From Nocardia brasiliensis IFM 10847 (GTDB lineage: Bacteria > Actinomycetota > Actinomycetes > Mycobacteriales > Mycobacteriaceae), in assembly GCF_000710915.1 (NCBI RefSeq), contig NZ_BAUA01000195.1, forward strand, positions 1 through 64,000: 64,000 bases of DNA, given 5' to 3'. A program made the position numbers and the translations under genes. This document shows, in pieces, positions 7,384-16,867 of the stretch. How positions within the stretch are numbered: position 1 is the first letter of the stretch; the number at the start of each line of letters is the position of its first letter. The notes beneath the pieces were generated by a model that saw nothing but the letters and a program-made list of their open reading frames with translations, searched no databases and had not been told where the DNA came from.

Positions 7384-7803
7384 ATGCCGAAACGCATTTC
7401 GGATGTTTCGCTCCATGTGTATGTGACATCGGAAACCCTCGAACGCGTCGTCGAGACCGTCCGCGCGGTGGTCGACGAGCATCTCCAGGATCGGGAGGTG
7501 TTCGCGTGGCGCTTCACCCTGCCGGTGGACACCGACGACCCGGTCCACGAGGCCCTCGAAACCCAGTGGCGTGCGGCGCATCCCGAGCAGGACCCGGGCG
7601 ACCGCGGCGCCTACGAGATCGCGCTCAGCCTGGTCGGCGCCCGCGCCGAACTCACCGACGCCGCGATGGCGCGACTGGAACAGCAACTGCGGCAAGGGAT
7701 CTCCGGCGTCGCACACAGCGAGCCCGGCGGCGGCATTCCGTTCACGATCCGCGCCATGGAACGCGCCGATGTCGATCTCGACACCGAGCGCGAGCGAATC
7801 TGA
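7384..7803 (+). CDS. Hypothetical protein
   Basis: A 139-residue soluble, acidic protein. It alternates beta-like segments (ISDVSLHVYV, FAWRFTLPVDTDD, AYEIALSLVGA) and helices (TLERVVETVRAVVDEHL, DAAMARLEQQLRQGI). I do not recognise a family. CAGGA precedes the ATG. It is monocistronic and ends at a strong bidirectional terminator shared with tesB. No signal peptide or metal-binding motif is visible. Confidence 0.7.
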   Translation: MPKRISDVSLHVYVTSETLERVVETVRAVVDEHLQDREVFAWRFTLPVDTDDPVHEALETQWRAAHPEQDPGDRGAYEIALSLVGARAELTDAAMARLEQQLRQGISGVAHSEPGGGIPFTIRAMERADVDLDTERERI

Positions 7804-7824
7804 CTGCTATCAGGCAACTCCCGC

Positions 7825-7855
7825 TGTGCCCGGCGTTTTCGGGTCGCCGGGCACA
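7825..7855. terminator. Bidirectional hairpin terminator
   Basis: TGTGCCCGGCG and CGCCGGGCACA form a perfect 11-bp stem with a 9-nt loop (TTTTCGGGT). It sits between the converging ends of the hypothetical gene (7803) and tesB (7865). Confidence 0.85.
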
Positions 7856-7864
7856 ACGATGGGT

Positions 7865-8785
7865 TCAGCCCGCGGTGGTGGTCGAGCGCGCCGGGAAGTG
7901 CCGGATCAGGCCCTCCTGCACGGTAGTGGCGAGCAACTCGCCGCTGCGGGAGAAGAATCGGCCGGTGGCCAGGCCGCGCGAACCCGACGCCACCGGGGAT
8001 TCAGTGGCGTAGAGCGCCCACTCGTCGAACCGGAACGGCCGGTGGAACCAGATCGAATGATTCACCGTCGCGGCGACGATCCGGTCCAGGCCCCAGGAAA
8101 GACCGTGCGTGGTGATGATCGAATCCAGCACGGTGGTGTCCGAGGAATAGCCCAGCGCCGCCACGTGCAGCAGCGGATCGTCTGGCAACTGCCCGTCCGT
8201 GCGCATCCACACCCGGTTGTGATTGAGCCGCTCCCCCGTGCCCTTCAGGATCCAGGCCGGGTCGTTGGTATAGCGCATATCGATCGGATGCGGCGCCTTG
8301 ATGAACATCTCCAGCTTGTCTTCCAAGCCTTGGAAGCTCTCCTCCACCCGGGGCAGCGTCTCCGGGTCGGGTACCTCCGGCAGCGGGTGTCCGTGCTCGA
8401 GCCCCTTGTTCCAGTCCTGGAACGCCGCCAGCATCACGAAGAGCTCTTGGTCGTCCTGGTAGGCGGTGACGGTGCGGTTGGCGAACGCGCGGCCGTCCCG
8501 GTGCCGGTCCACCCGGTACTCGATCGGCTTCTTCGTGTCGCCACCGCGCACGAAATGCGCGTTGATCGCGTGCACGGGCCGGTCGCCGACCGTGCGGCCG
8601 GCCGCGATGATCGCCTGCGCGACCAGCTGACCGCCGAACGTGCGGCTCCACACCTTCTCCGGGTGCTGACCGACGAACACGTCCTCGTCCATCTGCTCCA
8701 GATCGAGCAGACCGAGCAAAACGTCGAGATCAGACCGTCCGGCCGCCGACGCGTCGACGACCGTTCCACCGAGAGACCCGCTCAT
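7865..8785 (-). CDS. tesB: Acyl-CoA thioesterase II
   Basis: A 306-residue double-hotdog thioesterase that hydrolyses acyl-CoA to free acid and CoA. The N-terminal hotdog contains FGGQLVAQAIIAAGRTV and VHAINAHFVRGGD; the second contains LGYSSDTTVLDS with the catalytic Asp, and TTVQEGLIR with the catalytic Gln known from E. coli TesB. Length is normal for the family. It starts 3 bp after the pyk stop, and its ribosome site GAGGAGG lies inside the last pyk codons, so the two are co-transcribed, as in mycobacteria. Confidence 0.95.
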   Translation of the reverse strand: MSGSLGGTVVDASAAGRSDLDVLLGLLDLEQMDEDVFVGQHPEKVWSRTFGGQLVAQAIIAAGRTVGDRPVHAINAHFVRGGDTKKPIEYRVDRHRDGRAFANRTVTAYQDDQELFVMLAAFQDWNKGLEHGHPLPEVPDPETLPRVEESFQGLEDKLEMFIKAPHPIDMRYTNDPAWILKGTGERLNHNRVWMRTDGQLPDDPLLHVAALGYSSDTTVLDSIITTHGLSWGLDRIVAATVNHSIWFHRPFRFDEWALYATESPVASGSRGLATGRFFSRSGELLATTVQEGLIRHFPARSTTTAG

Positions 8786-8788
8786 AGA

Positions 8789-10204
<1,416 letters not shown>

Positions 10205-10430
10205 CACGGGTAGAGCCTAGTCCCGCCGGGTGGCCATAGCCCGCTGTGCCCCAGGTGAAAGCTGGGTGAAAAAAACGATCGCGACTTGGTGAAACCTACA
10301 ACTGTTACGAATGGCGCAACACCGCAGGCCAGCGGTACGTATTTGGAACGACGCCGGAAAATGTTACTCGCTGGTAGAAATTCGCGAGGCGGAACCGGGT
10401 GAAATCGAGGCGTTCGCGAACGCTCCCGCG

Positions 10431-11863
10431 TCACCGTTCGAGAGCGATCTCGCGGTAGCTGAAGCCGAGTTCCGGGACCCTGCCGGTGCGGGTGTAGTGC
10501 ACCAGGAGCACGTCCACTTCGGCGGGGGCGAAGACCTCGTTCGGGTAGACGTACTCCACGTGATCGTCGAAGTAGACCGGGACGTCGGCGGTCGGCAATG
10601 GGGAGATCTGAGGGACGCTGTCCATTGCGGCCCCGTCCACCAGCGCCCGGTCCTCCACCATCCGGTCCTGCACAGGCAGGTCCACCGCCGCCCGGTCCTG
10701 TATGACTTTGTCCTCCGCGGCCCGGTCCACCATGAACAGGTCCGCCCTGGCGGCGGCTGCCGGGTGCTGGTCCACCACGCCGAGTTCGGGTGCGTGCAGC
10801 GGGATGACCGGCGCCAGCAGCTCGTCGGGCGGCGCGGGCGTGTTGTCCGTCGACGGCTCGGGGACAGGGTGCGGCGCGGCCGCATCCGAAGACACGATCG
10901 TGGCGGACGCGACCTCGGTCGAGATCGTGGCCCATTCGGTCGTAGGGAGGTCGATCAGATCCACCGTCACCGCCAGTTCGGCCAGCTGGTTCTGTAACTC
11001 CCCCATCCACTCGCCGCACTGCCGGAGCGACTCGCGCACGGTTTCGACGGGCGAGGTGGCATGCCGGCCGATCGCGAACTGCCGATACTCCGCACCGTCC
11101 CACAGCCGCCACTCGACCAGGTAGCGACCGCCCGACCCGGCGACTTGCAGAAACTCGGGACTCCCAGCGACCTCCTCGTCATCGAGGTCCGCCCAGGCCC
11201 GGCCCGGTGGGAGCGCGGCCAGGACCAGCACCGCGGATTCGTCGCCGAGTTCGGGATCCTCCTCGGCTTCGGGCAGCAGCGCCGCGAATTCACCCTCGGC
11301 GACCGTCGCGAGCACCGGCCGATAGCACCCGTAGTCAACGGTCAGGACATGGCTCTGCACACCGAATTCGGTCCGTCCTTCGGCGGAATCGAGTTCGCGC
11401 AGTGTGTATTCCGCGTCCGGGACGGTCCCGGCGCGGTAGTAGCCGAGGAACAACGCACCCGCTTGCTCGACGTCGAATATCTCGTCGGCCCCGGCGGTGA
11501 CCGCCCGGCCGAGATCAAATCGCACTGTGCGCGAAGAGGAATCGGCCGCGCCGCGCCGCGCGACCCGATATCGGCGCGGCCGGCCGTCGACCGTCCGCCG
11601 CATCTCGACGACGACTTCGTTCATCGGTCCGACCGCGAGCAGGCAGTCGTCACACGCGACGGGCCGATCCGCTTCCACCGGCGGCCGCGCCGCCCACCGG
11701 AGCCGCAGAAACCACTGCCCGCGCCACGCCCGGTAGATCAGGAAGCCGCGAAAGTAATGCTCGTCCAGCGCAACCCGGCCGGCACTGCCACCGGCAGCTC
11801 GTCGTCCCACGGCACCCGATAACGATGCGGCGCACTGGCTTCGAGCGCATACCAGCCGTCCAC
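10431..11863 (-). CDS. Hypothetical protein, apparently frameshifted near codon 31
   Basis: The likely start is GTG at 11863, six bases after a perfect AAGGAGG. That frame reads DGWYALEASAPHRYRVPWDD and on to PAGLR, then runs into a stop after 41 codons. Restoring one base near 11769 joins it to the long frame beginning LDEHYFRGFLIYRAWRGQW, which continues to the stop at 10431. As sequenced, the long frame could start at ATG 11624 (397 residues) or at an internal GTG. The body is soluble and acidic. Near the C-terminus (about 10620-10760) are degenerate repeats of the form VxDRA (VDRAAEDK, QDRAAVD, QDRMVEDRALVDGAAMD). Function unknown. The shift may be a sequencing error or real decay. Confidence 0.6.
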
Positions 11864-11935
11864 CGCCGCCTCCTTCCGATCCCGGCCAAACTAGCTTTCG
11901 GCACGCGGGCAGCCAAGCCGGGAAAGGAAGGGGGC

Positions 11936-12604
11936 TCAGGTGGCGACGTGCCGGGCCAGCCGGGTCTCCAGGCGGGTCTGGCCGAAACCGAGGATCAGGC
12001 AGATCACCCAGTAGTAGACCGCAGCCACACCGTAGAGGGCGAAAAAGTCGAACGTCGGGGCCGCGGCCAGCTGCGCGACTCGTAGTAGCTCGGTGACCAG
12101 GATCGTCGAGGCCAGCGAGGTGTCCTTGACCAGCGAGATCAAGGTGTTCGACAGCGGCGGCACCGCGATCCGCGACGCCTGCGGCAGGATGACCAACCGC
12201 ATCATCTGCGGATAGCGCAGGCCGAGCGCGAGCGAGGCCTCCCACTGGCCTCTCGCCACGCTGAGGATCGCCGCGCGGACGATCTCGGCCGCGTAACCAC
12301 CGACGTTGAGACTGAACGCGATCACCGCCGCGGGGAACGGATCGATCACGATGTCGAACTGCGGCAGCGCGTAGAACACGATGAACAGCTGCACCAGCAG
12401 CGGCGTACCCCGAATGATCGAGATGTAGAACCGGGCGGCCGCCGAGAGCGGCCACACCGGTGACATCCGGGCCAGCGCCACGAACAACGCGATCGCCAAA
12501 CCGATGACGAAGCTGATCGCGGTGAGTGGAATCGTCTTGTTGACCGTGGCCTGCAGCATCGGCCACAGGTTGTGCCAGATCAGTTCCCGAGTGGCGGCAT
12601 CCAT
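11936..12604 (-). CDS. Polar amino-acid ABC transporter permease (His/Glu/Gln/cystine type)
   Basis: A 222-residue inner-membrane permease with about five helices: TVNKTIPLTAISFVIGLAIAL, then FYISIIRGTPLLVQLFIVFYALP, the family hallmark. The EAA loop, which docks the ATPase, is ASLALGLRYPQMMRLVILPQA. It follows the binding-protein gene by 12 bp, so the two form an operon. No ATP-binding gene follows; the next gene is the unrelated frameshifted ORF. The transporter must borrow an ATPase encoded elsewhere, or the gene has been lost. Confidence 0.9.
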   Translation of the reverse strand: MDAATRELIWHNLWPMLQATVNKTIPLTAISFVIGLAIALFVALARMSPVWPLSAAARFYISIIRGTPLLVQLFIVFYALPQFDIVIDPFPAAVIAFSLNVGGYAAEIVRAAILSVARGQWEASLALGLRYPQMMRLVILPQASRIAVPPLSNTLISLVKDTSLASTILVTELLRVAQLAAAPTFDFFALYGVAAVYYWVICLILGFGQTRLETRLARHVAT

Positions 12605-12616
12605 GAACGGCGTCGG

Positions 12617-13372
12617 CTACTTGCTGACGTCGGTGCCGAAGTACTTGTCCGAGATCTTGGCCAGCGTGCCGTCGGCGCGCAGCTCGGTGAGCGCCTTGTC
12701 GACATCGGTGATCAGCCCGTCACCCTTGCGGGCGGCGAACGCCTGCTGGCTGGTCTCGCCCGTCTTACCCGCGATCTTCACGCCGTTGTCACCGGTCTTC
12801 TTGGTGTACTCGGCGACGGCGAGGGAGTCGTTGACGGTGGCGTCGACCCGGCCGTTCTTCAGCAGCTGGATGGCCTGCACGAAACCCTCCACCGCTTCGA
12901 CCTTCGCGCCCGCGCCCGCCGCGACCTTGCCCCAGTTACTGGTCGCCGATTGAGCGCAGGTCTTGTCCTTCAGGTCGGCCAGCGTGGTGATGCCGTTGTT
13001 GTCCGATCGGGTGACGATAACGCCGTCGGAGGTGGTGTACGGGCTCGACAGCGCGTACTTGTTCTTGCGCTCGTCGTTGATCGTGACCTGATTGGCCACG
13101 AGGTCGAACCGCTTGGACTCGAGGCCCGCGAAGATGGCGTCCCACGGCGTCTGCACGAATTCGACCTTCTTGCCGAGCTTCTCGCCGACCGCCTGGATCA
13201 CCTCCACGTCGTAGCCGGTGATCTTGCCGTCCGCGCCCTGGAAGCTGAACGGCGAGTACGTGCCTTCGGTGCCGACCTTCAACACATTCGGATCGCTGCT
13301 GCTGCCACAGGCGGTGAGCCCGGTGGCGGCGACGATGGCGAGCATGGCGGCGGCGAACAGCTTGCGACGCAC
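12617..13372 (-). CDS. Amino-acid ABC transporter substrate-binding lipoprotein
   Basis: A 251-residue periplasmic-binding protein of family 3. It has a lipoprotein signal peptide (RRKLFAAAMLAIVAATGLTAC, lipobox LTAC, lipidated Cys about residue 22), then GTEGTYSPFSF and GYDVEVIQAVGEKLGKKVEFV, and a C-terminal KALTELRADGTLAKISDKYFG. This resembles cystine/glutamine-type receptors. The GTG at 13372 gives a clean signal peptide and is preceded by GAGAGGG; an upstream ATG adds 15 unlikely residues. The downstream permease completes the uptake unit apart from the ATPase. Confidence 0.92.
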   Translation of the reverse strand: MRRKLFAAAMLAIVAATGLTACGSSSDPNVLKVGTEGTYSPFSFQGADGKITGYDVEVIQAVGEKLGKKVEFVQTPWDAIFAGLESKRFDLVANQVTINDERKNKYALSSPYTTSDGVIVTRSDNNGITTLADLKDKTCAQSATSNWGKVAAGAGAKVEAVEGFVQAIQLLKNGRVDATVNDSLAVAEYTKKTGDNGVKIAGKTGETSQQAFAARKGDGLITDVDKALTELRADGTLAKISDKYFGTDVSK

Positions 13373-13526
13373 GGGTTCCCTCTCTTCGGTGTATGGAGCT
13401 CCACACACAACACGCAAATCCGGCCAAGGCTACGCCGGTATTTCTGCGAAGAACCCTATATCGATCATGGTGAACCAAAGGGTTGTACGGTCCAACCGGG
13501 TCTGCGCGTCGAGAAGTCGGACAGAA

Positions 13527-13554
13527 AAGGCGGGCACCCGCAAGTGCCCGCCTT
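13527..13554 (-). terminator. Hairpin terminator after the TM2 gene
   Basis: AAGGCGGGCAC and GTGCCCGCCTT form an 11-bp perfect stem with the loop CCGCAA, starting 14 bp beyond the stop of the TM2 gene on the minus strand. Confidence 0.85.
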
Positions 13555-13568
13555 CTCGATCGGATGGC

Positions 13569-14084
13569 TCAGTCGCGCAGCGGGCGACCGTCGCTGTCGG
13601 GCACCTTGCCGACCAGCATCAGGATGCCGTCGACGAGCGGCCAGATGCCGCCGACACCACAGGTCAGCCAGGTGACCGCGATCTGGGCGATGGCAATGCC
13701 GGTATAGCCCGTGTAGAAACGGCCGACGCCGAACGCGCCGAGGAAGATCTGCAACAGCCCGGCGATCAGCTTCTGCTTTTCGGAGAACGGCACACCGAAC
13801 TGGTCGCGGCCGAACGGGGCCTCCGGATCGTTCGGGTTGTAGCCCTGCGGCTGGCCGTAGGCGGCGGGCGGGTAGCCGCCCGGCTGCTGGCCGTACGGGT
13901 TGGGCTGACCGTACTGCGGCTGGGCGTACGGGTCAGCGGGCTGCGCATAGGCATCGGCGGGCTGACCGTACTGCGGCTGGCCTGCGGTGTCCTGCGGCTT
14001 GTTCAGGTCCGGACCCGTACCGGGCGGGCCGTACTGCGGGCCGCCTGCACCGGGGTTCTGCTGGTAGGGGTCGGTCACTGACAT
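13569..14084 (-). CDS. TM2 domain membrane protein with Pro/Gln/Tyr-rich N-terminus
   Basis: A 171-residue protein. Residues 1-100 are a low-complexity tail of PQYGQP, AQPADPYAQ and GYPPAAYGQPQGY units. Residues about 108-165 hold two helices in TM2 form: KQKLIAGLLQIFLGAFGVGRFY, TGYTGIAIAQ and GIWPLVDGILMLVG, with the conserved DG. Such proteins sit in the membrane with a disordered cytoplasmic tail; function unknown. ATG at 14084 follows GAGGAGG. Mycobacteria carry a similar gene near lgt and pykA (Rv1615-1616 region). Confidence 0.88.
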   Translation of the reverse strand: MSVTDPYQQNPGAGGPQYGPPGTGPDLNKPQDTAGQPQYGQPADAYAQPADPYAQPQYGQPNPYGQQPGGYPPAAYGQPQGYNPNDPEAPFGRDQFGVPFSEKQKLIAGLLQIFLGAFGVGRFYTGYTGIAIAQIAVTWLTCGVGGIWPLVDGILMLVGKVPDSDGRPLRD

Positions 14085-14291
14085 GTCCTCCTCAGTCGTC
14101 CGGGGCGCGCCCTCATCCGGCCCCCGGCATGGATCCAGCCGCCGAGCGGGAAGCTGCTCGCGACGATCACGAGACATTCTGGCCGGGCCGACGTATTTTG
14201 TCGCCCCCTTACCGTTCGGGGCATTCACCCGAATTATCGCCAGTGCCTCGGTTCCGTTATCCGCCACGGAGAATTCGGAGCAAACGGTGGG

Positions 14292-14500
14292 CGGTGCCGA
14301 TCACGACCACGGCGGCATGTCGCGCAGGACTTGCCGGGATCTGCCGACGACGTCGGGTACACCCCGACAGAAGCTGTGCCGCCCCACTCACAGCGGCACC
14401 GCGCCGCGCAGAACTTGCCAGGACCCGTCGACTGGCGGCGGATGCACTCCGACGTGAGCGGTGCCGCCGCACGCACAGCGGCACCGCGACGGTCAGGATT
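14292..14500. repeat. 84-85 bp tandem repeats copying the 3' end of lgt
   Basis: The core ACTTGCC/ATTTGCC recurs at 14329, 14413 and 14498, spacings 84 and 85 bp. The third copy is the true end of lgt (codons for TGKS and TGA). The two downstream copies keep GGCAAGTCC or GGCAAGTTC but read TGC where lgt has its stop TGA. Each unit also carries part of the GCGGTGCCGC/GCGGCACCGC hairpin. The remainder of 14085-14291 shows no gene. Confidence 0.7.
14458..14487 (-). terminator. lgt terminator hairpin
   Basis: GCGGTGCCGC (14458-14467) and GCGGCACCGC (14478-14487) form a perfect 10-bp stem with a 10-nt loop, 5 bp beyond the lgt stop codon. A weaker copy lies at about 14375-14404 in the repeat. Confidence 0.8.
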
Positions 14501-15863
14501 TGCCGGTTTCCGTGGCGTCGTCGGAGGTGCCCTTCGACAAGGAGGTGTCGGCGGACGCGGCTTCGGCGGAGTCGTCCGAAGCACCCTCGGCGGTGGCCTT
14601 GCCGGTGGACGCCGAGGCGGCGTCGGTGGCGGTCGCCCCGCTCGTCTCGGCCGCGGCGTCCGCAGCGGTTGTCTGCTCGGCAGCCTTGCCGGTGGACGCC
14701 GGCGCGGTGGCGGTCGACTCGCTCGTCTCAGCCGCGGCGTCCGCGGTGCTCGCCCCGTCTGCCTTGCCGGTGGGTGTCGAAGCGGCCTCGGTCGCACCCG
14801 ACTCGGCCTCGGCGGCGTCGCCAGCCGCATCGTCGCCCGCGGCAACCTCATCCGGCTCACCCGCGGCGGCTTCGTCCGCGGACTCGGTGGACGCGTCCGC
14901 CGTCGTCTCGTCGGCCGAATCCTTGCTCAGCGCAACGGCACCCGCACCGGACGCCGCCGCCGCGCGCAACGCGCCGAGCTGCCACGGCCACGGCCGCTGC
15001 CCTGTCGCGGGTTGCAACTGCTCGGCGGTCTCCCGGCCCTTGGTCGCGAACACGAAATAGGCGATGGCGGCGAGGAATACGAGCGCGGAGGTGAACGAGT
15101 TGATGCGGATGCCCGCGATCTTGGTGGCCTCGTCGTCGCGCATCAGCTCGACGAAGAAGCGGCCGAAGCTGTAACCCGCGACGTAGAGCGCGAAGAGCCG
15201 GCCGTGCCCGATCCGGTAGCGCTTGTCCAGCTGCACGAGCAGCACGACGATCAGCACGTTCCAGAGCAGTTCGTACAGGAAGGTCGGATGCACGACCTTG
15301 TCGACGACGCCGTTGGAGACGCCGTTCATCGCGTCCGGCTTCAGGTTGTCGTCGTAGCGGAAGTAGATCTCCAGGCCCCACGGCAATTCGGTGGTGCGGC
15401 CGTACAACTCCTGGTTGAAGTAGTTGCCGAGCCGGCCGATCGCCTGGGCCAGCAGGATCGGCGGCGCGATCGCGTCACCCAAGGCGGGCAACGGGATTCG
15501 ATACACCCGGCAGCCGATCCAGGCGCCGACGCCGCCGAGCAGCACCGCGCCCCAGATGCCGAGGCCGCCGTTCCAGATCTGCAGCGCGGCTTTGGGGTCG
15601 CCGTCGGCGCCGAAGTACTTCTGCCAGTCGGTGGCGACGTGATACAACCGGCCGCCGACCAGACCGAACGGTACCGCGAACATCGCGACGTCCAGGATGG
15701 TGCCGGGCTGCCCGCCGCGGGCGCGCCACCGTCGCTCGCCCCACCAGATGGCGACGATGATGCCGAGGATGATGCACAGCGCGTAGGCCCGCAGCGGGAA
15801 GGGACCGATGTGCCACACGCCCTGCGGGGGGCTGGGAATGTACGCCAGGACTCGTAAGGTCAC
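14493..15863 (-). CDS. lgt: Prolipoprotein diacylglyceryl transferase with repetitive tail
   Basis: Lgt moves diacylglycerol from phosphatidylglycerol to the lipobox Cys of prolipoproteins. Residues 1-280 are a normal seven-helix Lgt: the signature GGRLYHVATDW region, the catalytic GRLGNYFNQELYGRTTELPWG (about residues 142-162), then HPTFLYELLWN. Residues about 300-456 are an Ala/Thr/Glu/Asp-rich, lysine-poor tail with recurring STGKA/PTGKA and ADAAAETS blocks. Long disordered tails occur in mycobacterial Lgt, so this is likely natural. The gene follows trpA, as in mycobacteria, and ends in a strong hairpin. Confidence 0.96.
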   Translation of the reverse strand: MTLRVLAYIPSPPQGVWHIGPFPLRAYALCIILGIIVAIWWGERRWRARGGQPGTILDVAMFAVPFGLVGGRLYHVATDWQKYFGADGDPKAALQIWNGGLGIWGAVLLGGVGAWIGCRVYRIPLPALGDAIAPPILLAQAIGRLGNYFNQELYGRTTELPWGLEIYFRYDDNLKPDAMNGVSNGVVDKVVHPTFLYELLWNVLIVVLLVQLDKRYRIGHGRLFALYVAGYSFGRFFVELMRDDEATKIAGIRINSFTSALVFLAAIAYFVFATKGRETAEQLQPATGQRPWPWQLGALRAAAASGAGAVALSKDSADETTADASTESADEAAAGEPDEVAAGDDAAGDAAEAESGATEAASTPTGKADGASTADAAAETSESTATAPASTGKAAEQTTAADAAAETSGATATDAASASTGKATAEGASDDSAEAASADTSLSKGTSDDATETGKS

Positions 15864-15993
15864 GGGGCCACCGTAGCGGAGATCGCGCAGCGCGCTGGAA
15901 CCACCGCACCGTGGCGGCCTACTGGGGAGCCGTCACGTCCGCGACGACGAGCACCGAGGAGCCCGCAGAACTCGGCTGCGGACCCCCTCGGGA

Positions 15994-16794
15994 CTACGAT
16001 GCGACAGTCGCCGAACGCACGCCCTCGGCCAGCTCGGCGGTCAGCGCGCGCACCGCGTCCAGGCTCTCGCCCGCGGCACTCACCAGGGCCGAGCCGACGA
16101 TGACTCCGTCTGCGTAGGAAGCGATTTCGGCCGCCTGCGCACCCGAGCGCACGCCGAGACCGACGCCGATCGGGATATCGGAGTGTGCCCGGATCCGCGC
16201 GCACAGCGCGGGCGCCGCCGAGGAGACCACGTCACGCGCACCGGTGACACCCATGGTCGACGCCGCGTAGACGAACCCGCGTGACGCCTCCAAGGTCTTC
16301 ACCAGGCGCTCCTCGGTGGAGGACGGCGCGACCAGGAAGATGCGATCCAGGTTGTGTGTGGACGAGGCGACGAACCAGTCGTCGGCTTCGTCGGGAATCA
16401 GGTTGGGCGTGATGATTCCGGCGCCGCCCGCGGCGGCGAGATCGCGCGCGAAACGGTCGACGCCGTACTTCAGCACCGGATTCCAGTAGCTCATGACGAC
16501 CGCCTGGCCACCGGCCCCGGTGATCGCCTCGACGACGGAGAACACGTCGCGCACCCGCACCCCGCCGCGCAGCGCCTGATCGGCGGCGGCCTGGATGGTC
16601 GGGCCGTCCATCACCGGGTCGGAGTAGGCGACGCCGACTTCGACGATGTCGCAACCGGATTCGACCATGGTGCGGCAGACCTCGATGGAACCGGCCAGAT
16701 CGGGGTAGCCCGCGGGCAGGTAGCCGATGAGCGCCGCTCGACCCTCACCACGGGCCGCGGCAAACGTATTGGCAAGCCGAGACTGTTGGCTCAC
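15994..16794 (-). CDS. trpA: Tryptophan synthase alpha chain
   Basis: A 266-residue TIM-barrel enzyme that splits indole-3-glycerol phosphate to indole and glyceraldehyde-3-phosphate. GYLPAGYPD near residue 24, the catalytic Glu and Asp in CDIVEVGVAYSDPVMDGP (about 49-66), the loop around YAASTMGVTG, and the phosphate-binding GVGLGVRSG are all present. It follows trpB by 73 bp, a looser junction than the overlaps upstream. Indole is channelled to TrpB. Confidence 0.97.
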   Translation of the reverse strand: MSQQSRLANTFAAARGEGRAALIGYLPAGYPDLAGSIEVCRTMVESGCDIVEVGVAYSDPVMDGPTIQAAADQALRGGVRVRDVFSVVEAITGAGGQAVVMSYWNPVLKYGVDRFARDLAAAGGAGIITPNLIPDEADDWFVASSTHNLDRIFLVAPSSTEERLVKTLEASRGFVYAASTMGVTGARDVVSSAAPALCARIRAHSDIPIGVGLGVRSGAQAAEIASYADGVIVGSALVSAAGESLDAVRALTAELAEGVRSATVAS

Positions 16795-16867
16795 GACTGC
16801 GCCTCGCTGGCGCTCGGCTCCGTCGACGCCATGGACGCTGTGCCCATGATTCGCTCACTTCGTTCGC

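Noticed and set aside
14234..14860. Minus-strand frame giving an Arg/Pro-rich protein over the lgt tail
   Set aside because: It is an alternative frame of the repetitive lgt 3' region and has no independent start signal.
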